A stretch of 64,000 nucleotides of DNA, from contig OY292278.1 of the NCBI GenBank assembly GCA_958496175.1, positions 5,766,001 to 5,830,000 on the forward strand. The letters run 5' to 3'. A program made the position numbers and the translations under genes. Shown piece after piece: positions 24,940-36,497 of the stretch. How positions within the stretch are numbered: position 1 is the stretch's first letter; each line of letters starts with the position of its first letter. This DNA comes from Sisyra terminalis. Its lineage: Eukaryota; Arthropoda; Insecta; Neuroptera; Sisyridae. The notes below the pieces were generated by a model. The model had not been told where the DNA came from. It did not search any database and worked only from the letters and a program-made list of their open reading frames with translations.

Positions 24940-25075
24940 GTTCTCCTGAAGAAGTTGGAAATAAATACCAACGAAACGTTGAGATAATTTGAAAAATAAC
25001 GTCTTATTATTTAAATCCAAGTTTCCAAGAATATTATTAACTGTTTACCACACCATGGATGAGAGCAACCAGGAA
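24940..25075 (+). mobile_element. Hammerhead-like element, family A, single arm
   Basis: One forward copy of the family A arm: CTCCTGAAGAAGTTGG, loop, CCAACGAAACGTT, then GTCTTATTATTTAAATCC and the end ACCATGGATGAGAGCAACC. Unlike the copies at 25380 and 32247 there is no inverted partner upstream. It abuts the LINE-type tail that starts at 25077, so the two may have arrived together or one may have inserted at the other's end. Confidence 0.7.
24946..25003 (+). ncRNA. Hammerhead-like core, family A
   Basis: CTGAAGA is followed by one extra A, then a perfect 5-bp hairpin GTTGG/CCAAC with a 9-nt loop, then GAAA. The A plus CGTT can pair with AACGT 17 nt further on, and the next base makes GTC, the usual cleavage triplet. 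These are the conserved blocks of a hammerhead ribozyme in the type I order. Against activity: the additional A after CUGANGA, and no complementary helix I across the ends. It is likely a relic, or an RNA fold used in another way. Confidence 0.4.
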
Positions 25076-25076
25076 T

Positions 25077-25245
25077 TACTATTATTGTTATTGTTGTTAT
25101 TGATTGTTAAAAATCAATTTTGTACTTATACAGCACTAATCTACTGGGACTAGTGTTTACATGTGATTGTCTATAGATTGAATGCACTTATTGCAACCCT
25201 ATGGAAAGTTTGCAATTTATTTGAAAATAAAAAAAAGTAAAATCA
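25077..25245 (+). mobile_element. LINE/SINE-type 3' tail, copy 2
   Basis: Second copy of the 2885-3055 block, sharing CAGCACTAATCTACTGGGAC and an A-rich end. It directly follows a family A hammerhead-like arm. Differences between the copies (for example a changed segment after TTGTTAAAAATC) show separate ageing. Confidence 0.55.
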
Positions 25246-25379
25246 GTGAAAGTGATTTAATTAAAAGAATTAAACCAGCTACCAAAAACCCGCCAATTTG
25301 CCAAACACGAAAATGATTTTTTTTATTTTTAAACCTAGAAAATCGAAGAAATTGTTTGTTATAAAAATTTGTCTGTACT

Positions 25380-25703
25380 TATTCCTGGTTGCTCTCATCC
25401 ATGGTGAGGTAAATAATTAATAATGTTCTTGGGAACTTGGATTTAAATAATAAGACGTTCTTTTTCAAATTATCTCAACGTTTCGTTGGTATTTATTTCC
25501 AACTTCTTCAGGAGAATTTTTGATGTTAACATCCTCGTTGCAAATAATAAAAATTTTGTTGAGAAGCCAGTATTTACAACGAGGATGTTAACATCAAAAA
25601 TTCTCCTGAAGAAGTTGAAAATAAATACCAACGAAACGTTGAGATAGTTTGAAAAATAACGTCTTATTATTTAAAACCAAGTTTTAAAGAACATTAATAA
25701 TTA
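25380..25703. mobile_element. Palindromic hammerhead-like element, family A, 12-bp TSD
   Basis: Two inverted copies of the family A arm face outward. The minus-strand core is at 25454-25511 and the plus-strand core at 25606-25663, each CTGAAGAA-GTTGG...CCAAC-GAAACGTT (GTTGA in the right copy). The centre pairs through GATGTTAACATC. The left arm keeps the full end (CATCCATGGTG); the right arm stops earlier. Flanks are TTTGTCTGTACT (25368-25379) and TTTGTCTTTACT (25704-25715), a 12-bp target duplication with one change, which marks the palindrome as a unit of insertion. Confidence 0.85.
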
Positions 25704-25719
25704 TTTGTCTTTACTCTTT

Positions 25720-27545
25720 GTTGGCTTTATAGCCAAATTAATAATTTCCTCAAAATAAGATGCATTTTGTTGGATTCATTCAATTAAAGAATTCTGCATA
25801 AACTTTATGCATTCACATCACAACCAGTACGTTGTATCAGTCCAGCAAATTCACGATAAAATGCAACTGCATTTTTTTTCTTTCGCATTTCAACAACGAA
25901 TGCACCAAAGTATTTCTCTCTTTAATATAAATATTTCAACAGCAAACAGTTGGAGATTAAGGAAGACGTGTGAGTTTTTTATGAAGTGTAACTTTCTGGA
26001 AGTTGTTCTCATTTAATTTTATAAACGGAGTTTAAAACGTGTAAGGAATTCAATGAAATTATTATTCATTCGGAATGTAGTACAAGGCGAATCCCCGTTT
26101 TGCGTTCAAGCCATATTTCAGATGTGAATGAATTTATAGATACCGATCCACTTAGCTCATACCATTTTTCTCGTCGCTGATTTTTTTTTTCCCGTTCTAA
26201 GGGTTGCTCCACTTGAATTTGCCGCGGCTATTTGCGAAATCCATTTCTCATATCTGGCGACTTTCATACACTTGTGAAACTCATAAAATCGTTGGTGAAT
26301 ATTAGTTGCTTTTATGAAGTCGTCGCCACATCAAAACCACCCCCGTGCAACCCCCCGACTAGTACTCTCGTAACACAAAGGCAGGGTGGAACTTAGTTAA
26401 GTTTATCACTGAGTGAATTTCATACATTCAACAATTCTTTGCATCTTTTGCAGTACATAAAATAGTTTTGCTAATATTCGCTCGACGTTAATATGTGTGG
26501 TGAGGGTTGCAAGAGTGCTAGAATGGATGCCAATGTAGTGGTAGTGCATTACTTGGTTGGATTTTCGTGCCACTATGCCTCGTTTAATATTAGCTTTTGT
26601 AATAACGGCAAAAGTTTTGCCGCTGAAAGCGGAACATTGCCCCGTTTTAAAATTGCAAAAATTTACTTAGCAAAACGTGGATGGTGGTGGAGACGACGAA
26701 CGATGGTCGGACTAAATGAAACGCTCATTGTTTGAGTTGGAGAACTAATTTGCTATGGGACGAGCCACCATATCAAAAACCACATTAAACTATTCGCAAA
26801 AAAATCAAGAAGATTGTTTAATTTTAACTAGTAAAACCAAACATTGTTTAACTTTAGTTAGAAACCGAAAAAAAACACAGATTTTTTACTGTGTTGAATA
26901 GGAAAATTTGATTTTTTTTTTCTCGAAATTTCAATGCCGATTTTACGTGGAAATTCAAACGGAATAATAGAGTTAATATTCTTGTCGAGAATAACATTTC
27001 CGTTGTCACAAATATTATCGTTGGTGAACGAGAAAAAGCCATGACGTGCCGGTGACAAAGTGCGATTTTTCCTCCAACCTTTCTAAAATTACATTTGCCG
27101 AACGCACCTTTTTGGCCATCATATCCCTCACCGATGTGTCATCGCCCGATGAAAAAAGGGGCACGAAATTCGTCTCGAATGTCCCGACGTATATAGACGG
27201 ACGAGAATTATCGCCTGTTTTCTATATGATTAATAATACAGAACGTTTTACAGTGGCACCAATTCTCCTGTGTTTTTTTCCTGTATTTATACGGAGCTTT
27301 CGAGCTTTGTCAAACTTAAAACACACATTCGCCTGCATACATACGAGTGGGTACGTTTGCTACTTTTGTATGTACGGTTTATATATTTGTGTAAGTCAAA
27401 CATAACGTTAATAATAATTCCTCATCACGGCATATTGTTCTATTCATCCCTGGTCTCTTCAACAAGGCACCACCACAGATTCATCCCTTATGCAATGCAG
27501 CATCAGGCTCGAAGATTTTTCTACACAAAATGCTTATTTAGTGAA
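25720..27545. other. Single-copy, moderately GC-rich non-coding DNA
   Basis: Less AT-rich than the surroundings (for example 26080-26370 and 26490-26735), no repeats found, with TTTATGA/TCATAAA-type homeodomain-like motifs near 26280 and 26312 and GAGCTTT twice at 27294-27308. Open frames of 80-160 codons occur but look arbitrary in composition and overlap in several frames. It could be regulatory DNA or decayed exons; neither is shown. Confidence 0.35.
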
Positions 27546-27552
27546 TCTTTAA

Positions 27553-29516
27553 AAAGGGGTCTAGCAGGATTCACATGGCGAGTTGGCCCCCAAATAGGAA
27601 CCTATATCGAAACTTATGTTAAAATATTGGCTTTATACACAAACAATTTTATATACTTTTCGTCACCAAATTCCTCTTTGACCTGGAGATATGGGCAAAA
27701 ATGTCCCCCCGCATGGCTATTTTTCAAAGTTATATATCTCAAAAACTTTTTAAGCTAGAGAAGTGAAACCAACGCGAGGCTGTAGATTATTTTACAGAGT
27801 ATATCATATATTTTTTTTTAAATTTTAGAACAAAAAATTAAACAAAAAAAATCCAGAAAACTAATGAAATATTTTTTTTAAATGTGTTCTTTAAAAATGA
27901 TAATCACGAAAAAAATATATTTTATGCTTCTACATGAGCACTATAACTCATAAAAATTGCGTCAAAAAATAGTTGGTGCAACACCTTGAAAAAAAATTAA
28001 ATGTGATTTACGCCTAATAGTATACCTCGGTTTTATTTTTTTTCGAAGTGTTGCACCAGCTTTTTTTCACAAAACTTCAATAAAAAATAGGCCACATATA
28101 AGAGCAAAACATATATTATTTTTATAGTTGTAAGTCTAAGGAAACATAAAAAAATTATTAGTTTTTTTGATTTTTCTATATTTACTCTTAAGATGATAAC
28201 TTTCAAGATCAAAATAATTGACCCCAAAACAAAAAAAAAACAACTAGTGCAATTTTTATCAAAAAGAAAAAAAAATTATCGTCCTTGTTATAATTTACTA
28301 CAACTGGAATATTATGAACCTAAAATAATTCAGTTAGTAACTAGGACATCTGTAGGACGCAGAATTCTGGATAATTATTTTTCATATGAAAAATAACAAA
28401 TAAAAGCTGTTGCATGAGAACAATATCCCACTGTAAAGTTTCTATTGGAGAATCACAGGAATAACGCATAATATTGTTGCAATCATTACACTATTCGAAA
28501 TATAATCATTGTATATACGACCATCTTTGCTTTTTCTACATATGTCTTGATTTTACTTCTACCCTAATGATATTAGGTGCTTATTTTACACATTGTTTTA
28601 AAATATTATTTGATAGATCTTTTATTTGCCCACTTTTGGTAGAACCTGTAAAAATTTTGGCATGAACCAGTGAATAATATCCTAAGCTAAACGAAGAAAA
28701 TCAAGTAATTCAGATGCTGTCAATATGAACCCAGAATTAATTGGAGACGTATAGTATTCCAGTTGTAATAAATTATAAGTGACGATAATTTTTTTTATTC
28801 TTAATATAATAAAAATTGAACACTAGCTGTTTTTTTTCTTTTGGGATCAATTATTTTGATCTTGAAAGTAATCATCTTCAGAGTAAATATAGAAAAACAA
28901 AACAAACTAATAAAAATTCATTTTTAATGTTTTCTTAGACTTACAATTATGAAAATAATATATGCTTTGCTCCTATATATGGCCTATTTTTTTCTTGAAG
29001 CTTTGTGAAAAAAAAGTTGGTGCAACACGTCGAAAAAAAATAAAACCGAGGTAAACTATAAGACGTAGATCACATTTCATTTTTTTTCAAGTTGTTGCAC
29101 CAACTATTTTTTCACGCAATTTTTATGAGTTATAGTGCTCATGTAGAAGCATAAAATATTTTTTTCGTGATTGTCATTTTCAGAGATCACATAAAAAAAT
29201 ATTTCATTTGTTTTTTAGATTTTTTTTGTATAATTTTTTTTTCTAAAAATTTCAAAAAAATATGTGATATACTCTGTAAAATAATCTAAAGCCTCGTGTT
29301 GGTTTCACTTCTATAGCTTAATTAGATTTTGAGATATATAACATTGAAAAATAGCCATGCGGGGGGACATTTTTGCCCATATCTCCAGGTCAAAGAGGAA
29401 TTTGGTCGCGAAGAGTATATAAAATGTGTTTGTATATCAAGCCGATATTTTAACAAAAGTTTCGACATAGGTTCCTATTTGGGGGCTAACTCGCCATGGG
29501 GATCCTGCTAGACCTT
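27553..29516. mobile_element. 2-kb foldback element with nested hairpins, TTAA flanks
   Basis: The arms of about 770 bp pair from the ends (GGTCTAGCAGGAT...CCCCCAAATAGGAACC against GGTTCCTATTTGGGGG...ATCCTGCTAGACC) to about 28320/28728, leaving a loop of about 0.4 kb. TTAA sits at 27549-27552 and 29517-29520, which suggests a TTAA target, although the outermost few bases differ between the ends. Each arm also contains its own inverted pair: GTTGGTGCAACAC and GTGTTGCACCAGC, about 70 bp apart. There is no transposase frame; a 162-codon frame entering the left arm is spurious. Confidence 0.85.
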
Positions 29517-29519
29517 TTA

Positions 29520-30385
29520 AATAGAAAAACACAGCATAAAGAATAATCATTCAAAGCTTTACCACTTTACGATTTAATTTTGAGCTTTTTCTTTCGTCAA
29601 CTCCACATTTCTTGACTTGACACTTTTCAAACAACTATTTACATAGAGCTTTCAAGTTTGTTGGTAAATTGGTGTGTCGAAATAACAAATAACACTTGAG
29701 ACAATTCGATTTGAGTTTTGCGTAAGAATAAACATTCCACATTATCGAAAATGTTTTCAGTTGATGAGTGAAATAATGCTTTAGTGTTTATCTTTGGTAC
29801 ATTTGAAATCAACTGTTGTTATTGAATTGAATAGAAATTATCGTTTCGAATTGTCGGTTTCAGCAGAATCGGGTGTGGTTGCCTACTGAAATGGGACGTA
29901 TATCGGCTGAAAGATGAGTGCAAGGGGTTGAAATTCAGTGCACAAGTGTCATCTATCCTTCGTCAAATCACCAACACTGCATATTGGCTGCCGAGTCTGT
30001 ACTATCGTGATAAAGCTCCTCTTGAATGATGAGAGCTTCAATCTTAGTGGCCGTCCGCACGAAAATTTAATCAGACTCTATTGAATATTTCGATTATATT
30101 CATTAATTGATTTTATTATAAAAATTATCACGTAAATGCCTAGTGGCAAGCGTAATTTCTCTAGGTGAAGGAAATTTTTTTTTATCAGCCTCATAAATTC
30201 ATAGATTTACGATGTAATTTTATGAAAACGTACAGCATGTATTGAAAATCAACACTTTAAATTTATTGCAGAAACTTGTAAATGGAGTTTAGCATAAAAA
30301 AAGCATATTTATACAATGGAATAACGAGCACCAACCGTATTCTATTTACCATGACGAAGCTTTTAAGATAATGTGCCAAGATATA
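29520..30385. other. Single-copy AT-rich DNA, nothing recognised
   Basis: Contains three AAAGCTC/GAGCTTT copies (29582, 29646, 30012) and no repeat or protein-like frame. Confidence 0.4.
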
Positions 30386-30389
30386 TAAT

Positions 30390-31000
30390 TTATTTAAGGG
30401 GGAGACGGGCGAAAAGCGCGTGTACGTCGTCCCCATCGGCCATCAAGTCACTAGGCAGACGATTTTCACTAAGCTCCTCATTCGAAACTTTTTTCGCACG
30501 ATCGCAAATAGTCCATCGAAGCAAAGCCGGCCGTTCATTCGAACCATTTCGGGGACCATTCAGCGTAATTTATGAAACAACAAAATATGATGTTAGCCGC
30601 TCGGCCAAATGGGCCATAATAGAGTAGCAGAGTAGCACGCCAATGGCACAAATTGAGCAGATTAAATAAATTACAAATTAAGTTGTGCAGTCCGAAAAAC
30701 GGCACGTGATTTATACGGTACGACCAGCCGAAAAATTAGTTTTCGGTGTTTATTTAGCCATCAATTTGACGGGAAACGGGTCGGGATGGGGATGATAGTG
30801 AAACGAATTTCTTTTAGGGGAAAAGTTTTCGGTGAAAAAGCGATTATTAATAGCCGCACCCGTTTACTCGTTGGTAACAGTTTATGGAAATTTTTGACCG
30901 AAAAAGTTTCGGTAGACGGTCGCTGCCGACTTTGTTAATTGACGAAAATTTATTTGCATACAAAGGACACAGCGCGGATGGTAGACCTGAGTGGGATGTG
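30390..31000. promoter_or_regulatory. Candidate regulatory stretch with octamer/Sox pair
   Basis: This is the least AT-rich single-copy block of the window. It contains CACGTG (about 30704), several TTTATGA/CCATAAT-type homeodomain-like motifs, and ATTTGCAT (30952-30959, a perfect POU octamer) directly followed by ACAAAGG (a Sox-type site). On the minus strand this reads CCTTTGTATGCAAAT, one base shorter than the classical Sox-Oct composite. The 84-codon open frame at 30373 lacks a recognisable domain. Assignment as an enhancer is inference from composition and motifs only. Confidence 0.3.
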
Positions 31001-31212
31001 TGTAACATATATAGTCACGAAAAAAGCCAAGAAAAGTTTTCAACGAGATTATAATGGTAATTTTTAAACTGATGTAAATGGGATGAAAAAAGAATTGTTA
31101 ATTTGAAAGTATATTAAAAAGCAACGCGGAAAAAATTGGCGACTTTCTAATGGTTAGTGGGAAACCGGTATGAAGTTATCCTTCACCGTGCATTAAATTA
31201 AAATTACAGCAC

Positions 31213-31326
31213 TTTGGCTGTCAAGTGCTGGCATGTTTTATAGACTTTGAAAAAGCTTTTGATGAAGTACAGGACAGAAAAATTCTGGCAACCCAAAGGA
31301 CCATTGGTTTAAGGAGCTACCATTAG
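31213..31326 (+). pseudogene. LINE reverse-transcriptase fragment (motif A)
   Basis: The frame reads LACFIDFEKAFDEV from 31228, the canonical RT palm motif A of non-LTR retrotransposons; the D of FID is the first catalytic aspartate and is intact. It continues DRKILATQRTIGL before a stop at 31324-31326. Nothing upstream was recognisable as the preceding RT fingers. A C-terminal ORF2 segment of similar type follows at 31540, so a large internal part of the element is missing. Confidence 0.75.
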
Positions 31327-31329
31327 TAA

Positions 31330-31540
31330 TGATTAAATGCCATTTATTCCCTATTGCTTTGTATAAAATGAAAGGACGATATCTTATTCAGAGATAGGAA
31401 GAGAAAATTAACCCGTTTAAAATGTAGATATATTTTCAAATCCTGATGATAACTTGGCGGCATCACGTGAGAAATGAAGACGTAATCAACTAAACTAAAC
31501 CCTAAAAAAATCTTATGATTTCCGTAAAGAAGAGAAATTT
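31330..31540. other. Decayed spacer between LINE pieces
   Basis: No motif could be aligned with the RT core; probably degraded LINE sequence or deletion junctions. Confidence 0.3.
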
Positions 31541-32157
31541 ACTGTAGCAGCAAGGAATATCACCTATTTGAACACATAATTCAAGATTGAATTAAAAGGA
31601 GGGCAGCTTTGGGAAGAAGAAGAATACTCAGAGCTTATAGATGGTTCGGTATAAGCACTAGAGTATCCTTTTCGGGATGTGGTATCAAAAATTAAAATAT
31701 TTTTAATGGATACCAAGCATCAATGTTAATGAGTTACCTGAAGAAGAAGATAATAACTTAATTGGATCATAAATCAATAATTTCAATCTTCTAAATTCAA
31801 GTCCAAACATAAAGAAAAAAGAACAGTAGGATAACGATTGAAATCATTTACTATAGCAGAAAGAAATATCACCTAATTCAACACATAATGCAAAATTGGA
31901 TTAAAAGTAGGAAAGCTTTGGAAAGAATTAGAATACCCAGAACTTATGAGTGGTTCGGTAAAAGCACACAGTATCCATTCGAGATGCTACATCAAAAATT
32001 AGAATGGTTTTAATGATTACCAAGGTACAATGTTGAAGAGTTACCTGAAGAAGAAGACAATAATTAAATTGGATCATAAATCAATAATGTGCTAAATTCA
32101 AGTCCAAACATAGACAAATATGAACAGTAGGATAACGATTGAAATCATTAAAGTATA
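31540..32157 (+). pseudogene. Tandemly duplicated LINE ORF2 C-terminus
   Basis: Two copies of about 305 bp (31540-31848 and 31849-32157). Copy 1 reads IKRRAALGRRRILRAYRWFG, copy 2 reads HIMQNWIKSRKALERIRIPR and then TYEWFG. Both match the pattern I-x-Q-G-K-I-E-G-x-R-x-x-G-R-R-R-x-S-W-L-x-N-L-R-x-W found near the C-terminus of insect non-LTR ORF2 proteins. The run LPEEEDNN at the end of copy 2 resembles the acidic/basic end of those proteins. The duplication happened after decay began or soon after, since the copies differ throughout. Confidence 0.6.
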
Positions 32158-33030
32158 TATACTCTTTTTGAACGATATTTGCTAAAGTGATTGATAAAAT
32201 TCAGGGTTTCAATATTGATTTTAATATTACAAATAAAATAATAAATTCCTGATTGCTCTCATCCATGGTGTGGTAAATAATTAATAATGTTCTTGGGAAC
32301 TTGGATTTAAATAATAAGACGTTATTTTCCAAATTATCTCAACATTTCGTTGGTATTTAATTCCAACTTCTTCAGAAGAATTTTTGATGTTAATATCCTC
32401 GTTGTAAATACTGGCTTTTTCACAAGGAGGATGTTAACATCAAAAATTCTCCTGAAGAAGTTGGAAATAAATACCAACGAAACGTTGAGATAATTTGAAA
32501 AATAACGTCTTATTATTTAAATCCAACTTCCCAAGAATATTAAAATAATAAATCTTTAATTAAATTGTAAATTAAATATTGACATCTCTAATTGATCATT
32601 TCTCCTACAAATGTAATATTTTTTTCCAAATCTAAAGATCCAAAAATGGCAATAAAAATTAATTTAAATATGTCTCCGGGATCACAACTTTCGATGGAAT
32701 TTTCGAAGACGTAGAAGCTATGAAAGAACTTAAAATCCTTAAAATTGATATACTCTTCTATACTGCTAAACTCTTTTTGAACGATATTTGCTAAGAAGTT
32801 TGATAAAATTCAGGGTTTAAGTATTGACTTCAATATTACAAATAAAATTAATTAAGTAAATTAAATATTGACAGCTCTAATTGATTATTCTTCCTACAAA
32901 TGCTATATTTTTTTCCAAAGTCAAAGATCCAGAAATGGCAATAAATATTAATTTAAATACGCTTTCGGGATCACAACTTTCGATGGAATCTTCGAGGACA
33001 TAGAAGCTATGAAAGAACGAAACCAGTAGT
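32155..33030. repeat. Tandem repeat of a 289-bp unit
   Basis: One partial and two fuller copies. TGAACGATATTTGCTAA and AAATTCAGGGTTT occur at about 32168 and 32780; AATTAAATATTGACA occurs at 32570 and 32859; AGATCCAAAAATGGCAATAAA, TCACAACTTTCGATGGAAT and GAAGCTATGAAAGAAC are shared by the second and third. The first copy is cut by a palindromic hammerhead-like element. No coding content was recognised. Confidence 0.75.
32247..32541. mobile_element. Palindromic hammerhead-like element, family A, 12-bp TSD
   Basis: Same architecture as the 25380 copy: minus-strand core at 32318-32375 and plus-strand core at 32452-32509, centre pairing through ATGTTAACAT, left end CATCCATGGTG, right arm shortened at CCAAGAATAT. 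The flanks AAAATAATAAAT (32235-32246 and 32542-32553) are a perfect 12-bp duplication. The element sits inside a tandem repeat unit. In the left core GAAAC has become GAAAT. It has no coding capacity. Confidence 0.9.
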
Positions 33031-33039
33031 TACTACCGT

Positions 33040-33910
33040 TATGATCTCACTTTTAAAACGATCATGATCTTTATCTATAAAAGATTAGAAACAAAATCGT
33101 TATAGATCTCACAAAGAACAAAAAAAAAACAAGAATTAATCCACATAAAAAGTGATTTATTCATATTGAGAGCCACTTTGGAAATGCATCGTAACTCCGT
33201 GGGTCAAACATAAAATTATTTATCTTTAAGTTGCATTTTAAATTATCGGGCATTAAAATACGTTCCCATCATTTTGGCCATTAAAAATATATTTAATATT
33301 TTGCAAAAGTGTGATGAATCTTTCAAACCGGAAAAATGGTCAAGGGGGGCGCCAAATGCGGCCCGTGGGCCGCCCCCAAATTTATTTTGAAAATATCTTA
33401 CACTACTTTCTTTCATTTATTCACTCAATTAAATAGTAGAATTCTAATAGGGGACCATATACGTGGAAAAATTGTTAACACCTTTTATATGATCTTCACC
33501 TGTAAAAGAGTCGAAAAAAATCGTTATAAATCTCATGAAGAAAACAAGGATTAATTCACATAAAAAATGGTAAACATATATTGTGGGCCAACTTGAAAAT
33601 GCATCATAACTCCACGGGTCAAACATAAAATTATTTATCTTCAAGTTTGCATATTAAATTAAAGTTCATTATAGGTAGGTTTTCATCAATTTGGCCATTA
33701 AAAAATAAATTTAATATTTTGCAAAAATATAATAAATCTTTCAAGCCGGAAAAATGGTTAAGGACGGCCAAATGCGGCCCGTGGGCCGCCCCCGGTTTAA
33801 ATTAATAATATCTTATATTATTTTCTTTCATTTATTCATTTAATAACGCAGCAAAATGCAAATAGTGGACCAAAACGTCGAAAAATTATTGATATCTTTC
33901 ATTATGCTAT
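33040..33910. repeat. Tandem duplication (about 420 bp) with GGCCCGTGGGCC motif
   Basis: Two units plus a partial third. ATCGTTATAGATCTCA/ATCGTTATAAATCTCA, GGGTCAAACATAAAATTATT, TTTGGCCATTAAAAA and AATGCGGCCCGTGGGCCGCC recur at an offset of about 417. The GC-rich palindrome GGCCCGTGGGCC in otherwise AT-rich DNA resembles sequence in hAT-type elements, but no terminal repeats were found. Open frames crossing the region are not conserved between the copies. Confidence 0.75.
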
Positions 33911-36480
33911 TGAGAACGATGCAACGTGCCATTTAAAAGTATAAATACTTGAAATATAACCCCAAATAAGTAGGATGCAGAATTCTGATAATTTTCCATA
34001 TCTACGACAAAAGTCGTTAAGAATCCAGCGAGATGTTGGAACTTTAAACCATAAAAAGTTACATTTAGAAGCACATTCATATAACCCATCAAATATTTCA
34101 AATTTTGTTGATTTTTTTTTCCCAGTTATCCGTGGAAAACCAACGCAAAAATTTCAAATAGCGTTATATATTAATGACTCGATTGATCAGTTTGATCATT
34201 TGTAATTATAGCCGTCATTAAATGTGAGTTATGAGCTTTTAAACTAATTAAATGCAACCCCTGAGGTATAGTTAAGGCTCGTTTTACTACCACTGGCTCA
34301 CTAACGCAAAGACTTGATTACATTAACCCCCCGAAACCATTTCCACATAAGTGAATGTATACCAATAAAAAAAAAAATCGCCTACAAATTTGTTATCATC
34401 AAATACTAATTATAATTATGTTCTCGAAACGTAATCCATTTCTGTCATCCCTTTCGGTAACGTTGTCCGATTTTCAGCGAAATAATACCACCTTGGCCCG
34501 TTTTTCATTCAACATGACGTAGTGTATATGTATATGTATATATATATATTTAATTCCGGTGTCATCTGGTGGAGAAAGCCTCGTAGGCCGGGCAATGTAT
34601 CAAAATTTTGAACCGACATGATGATGGATTGTGTGCATCATGTTTGTTTATATTTCCAATACGGGATAAATCCCTGGAACAACCCCGTTTTGGTTATGCT
34701 CGACTGACCAATCGAATGTCTGGAGACCAATATATTATTTCGTTCGTCCACCACCGAAAAAAATATGTGAAATGAAATAAAAAAAAATCGACCTAATCGA
34801 ATATGAGAGGGATTTTTTTTTGCTCAATTACATGACAGATATTAATGAAGTTAATAAAATTGTAATTTTTTTCTTGTCGATCTGTTCATGTCGTGTTAAA
34901 TTCAACTCAACAATAGTTGGATGAAATTATTTTCTTTCCACAAACGAAAAAAAATAATAATAATAAAATGATTGTATGGAAGATTGAATTACAAATAATT
35001 TGTTCTGTTTTTTTAACTGAAATTTGCTACAATTGGATTATCTGAAAGAAAAGTGATGAAAAAAAAAGAGTTGAGATAGTTTACAGGTAAAAAATGGACT
35101 TTCTAACAATTTAATTTTGAACAATGATTTTTAATAATTGGTATAATTTATTTGATTATTACAATACATCTGTTTAACGTTTAATGATCCAGAATGCATT
35201 TGAGATTGGTTGCATAATTTATAAGGCGAACATTCGGTCGTTAAAAGAAGAGGCCAACTGGCCGTTAGGGACGCATTTTCATTTTACGATTTTACGTTTA
35301 ATCTCACTTATATGATCCGGATTATTGCCAATCTCTCCCTTTATCTCCAACTGCATAAATGTGCACTGAAATTGCTACTAAATTAATGTACGACACCAAA
35401 AATCGATCGTCAAATCATCGTTAACATCCATAAAACCCGGACGTGAAAAGTGTGAGAAAATTTTTTAAATTTTCCAGTCCACAGATTAAATGTCTTTTGG
35501 CGTAGTCACTGTTGAGACTTTTATGCAACGTGATGAATGAATTTTTGTGCGAGAATTCAAGTTTTGAATGGGAATGAAATGCAGACATGAAAATTTATGC
35601 TGACAGAAGAAAAGCGATGGTCCATCCGGACGGCTGCTGTCCGTCCATATTTCACGTGAAGTAAATGTCCATTAACAAGGACGTTTGGCTTTACAGTTTC
35701 TTATAAATTTCAGGGCGAAACAATGAATTGGGAAACGCGAGAGTTTCGAAGAAACTCGAGATGAAATGGTTTAAATTAAATTCGTACGATATAATAAATA
35801 AAGACGTGGATGCTGTAAAATTTGTCTGAGAAACGTGAGATTAAAAAAAATTAGTCATACTCAGTAAAAGTTTTCTTAAAATTTTTAACAATGCACTTAA
35901 GAAAAAGATTCCAGATATAAGTTACCAGGAAAAAGATGAAGGGATAAACTTTAATTGGTTAACCAAGCAAGTATTTTTGTAACATTTGAAACCTAAGGAT
36001 TACAAAAATGCATTTCTGGACCCAGTCAAAAATCGAATAGAAATTCGCAAGCCTAATCCGCATCTTCATTACCAAATTTTCATTCGAAAAAGTTTGTGTA
36101 GCGTAAATTTCAATTCTATTGAATCTCTTCGGAATTTCCGGGTTTTTTTTTGTCAAACGATATTATATATATATATATATATGGGGCACAAAGACGACAG
36201 AGGAAAAAAAGCCGCTTTTGGATTGACGCAAAGACTATTATGCAGCACGTATAGGGTAGAAAGTTAAAGAGTGGTTACAATGTAAACGTTTGCGTAATGG
36301 TCCGAATGAAAATTATTCAAAAAGCCTCGATTGCAAAGCTTTACGTCTTTGTAGTTTTGTTGTATAGAATGGATAAAAAAAAATGTTTCGAGTCCAACGT
36401 TTTCCACATCACAACAGATCAAAAGCAGTTCGAGTCTCCAGATAAATGCGGTAGCGAGTGGTACGATACAAATCTGGAAA
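33911..36480. other. Single-copy non-coding DNA
   Basis: No repeat recognised. Holds a (TA)n/(GTATAT)n tract at about 34530-34550, another (TA)n at 36164-36182, and moderately GC-rich patches at 34260-34760 and 35220-35720. Open frames lack recognisable domains. Confidence 0.4.
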
Positions 36481-36497
36481 TTTAATCGAAAAATGGA

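Noticed and set aside
27046..27758. Two overlapping open frames of 119 and 162 codons
   Set aside because: They overlap in different frames, lack any recognised domain, and the longer one runs into the arm of the 27553 foldback.
36164..36182. TATA box
   Set aside because: It is a simple (TA)n run with no initiator at the correct distance.
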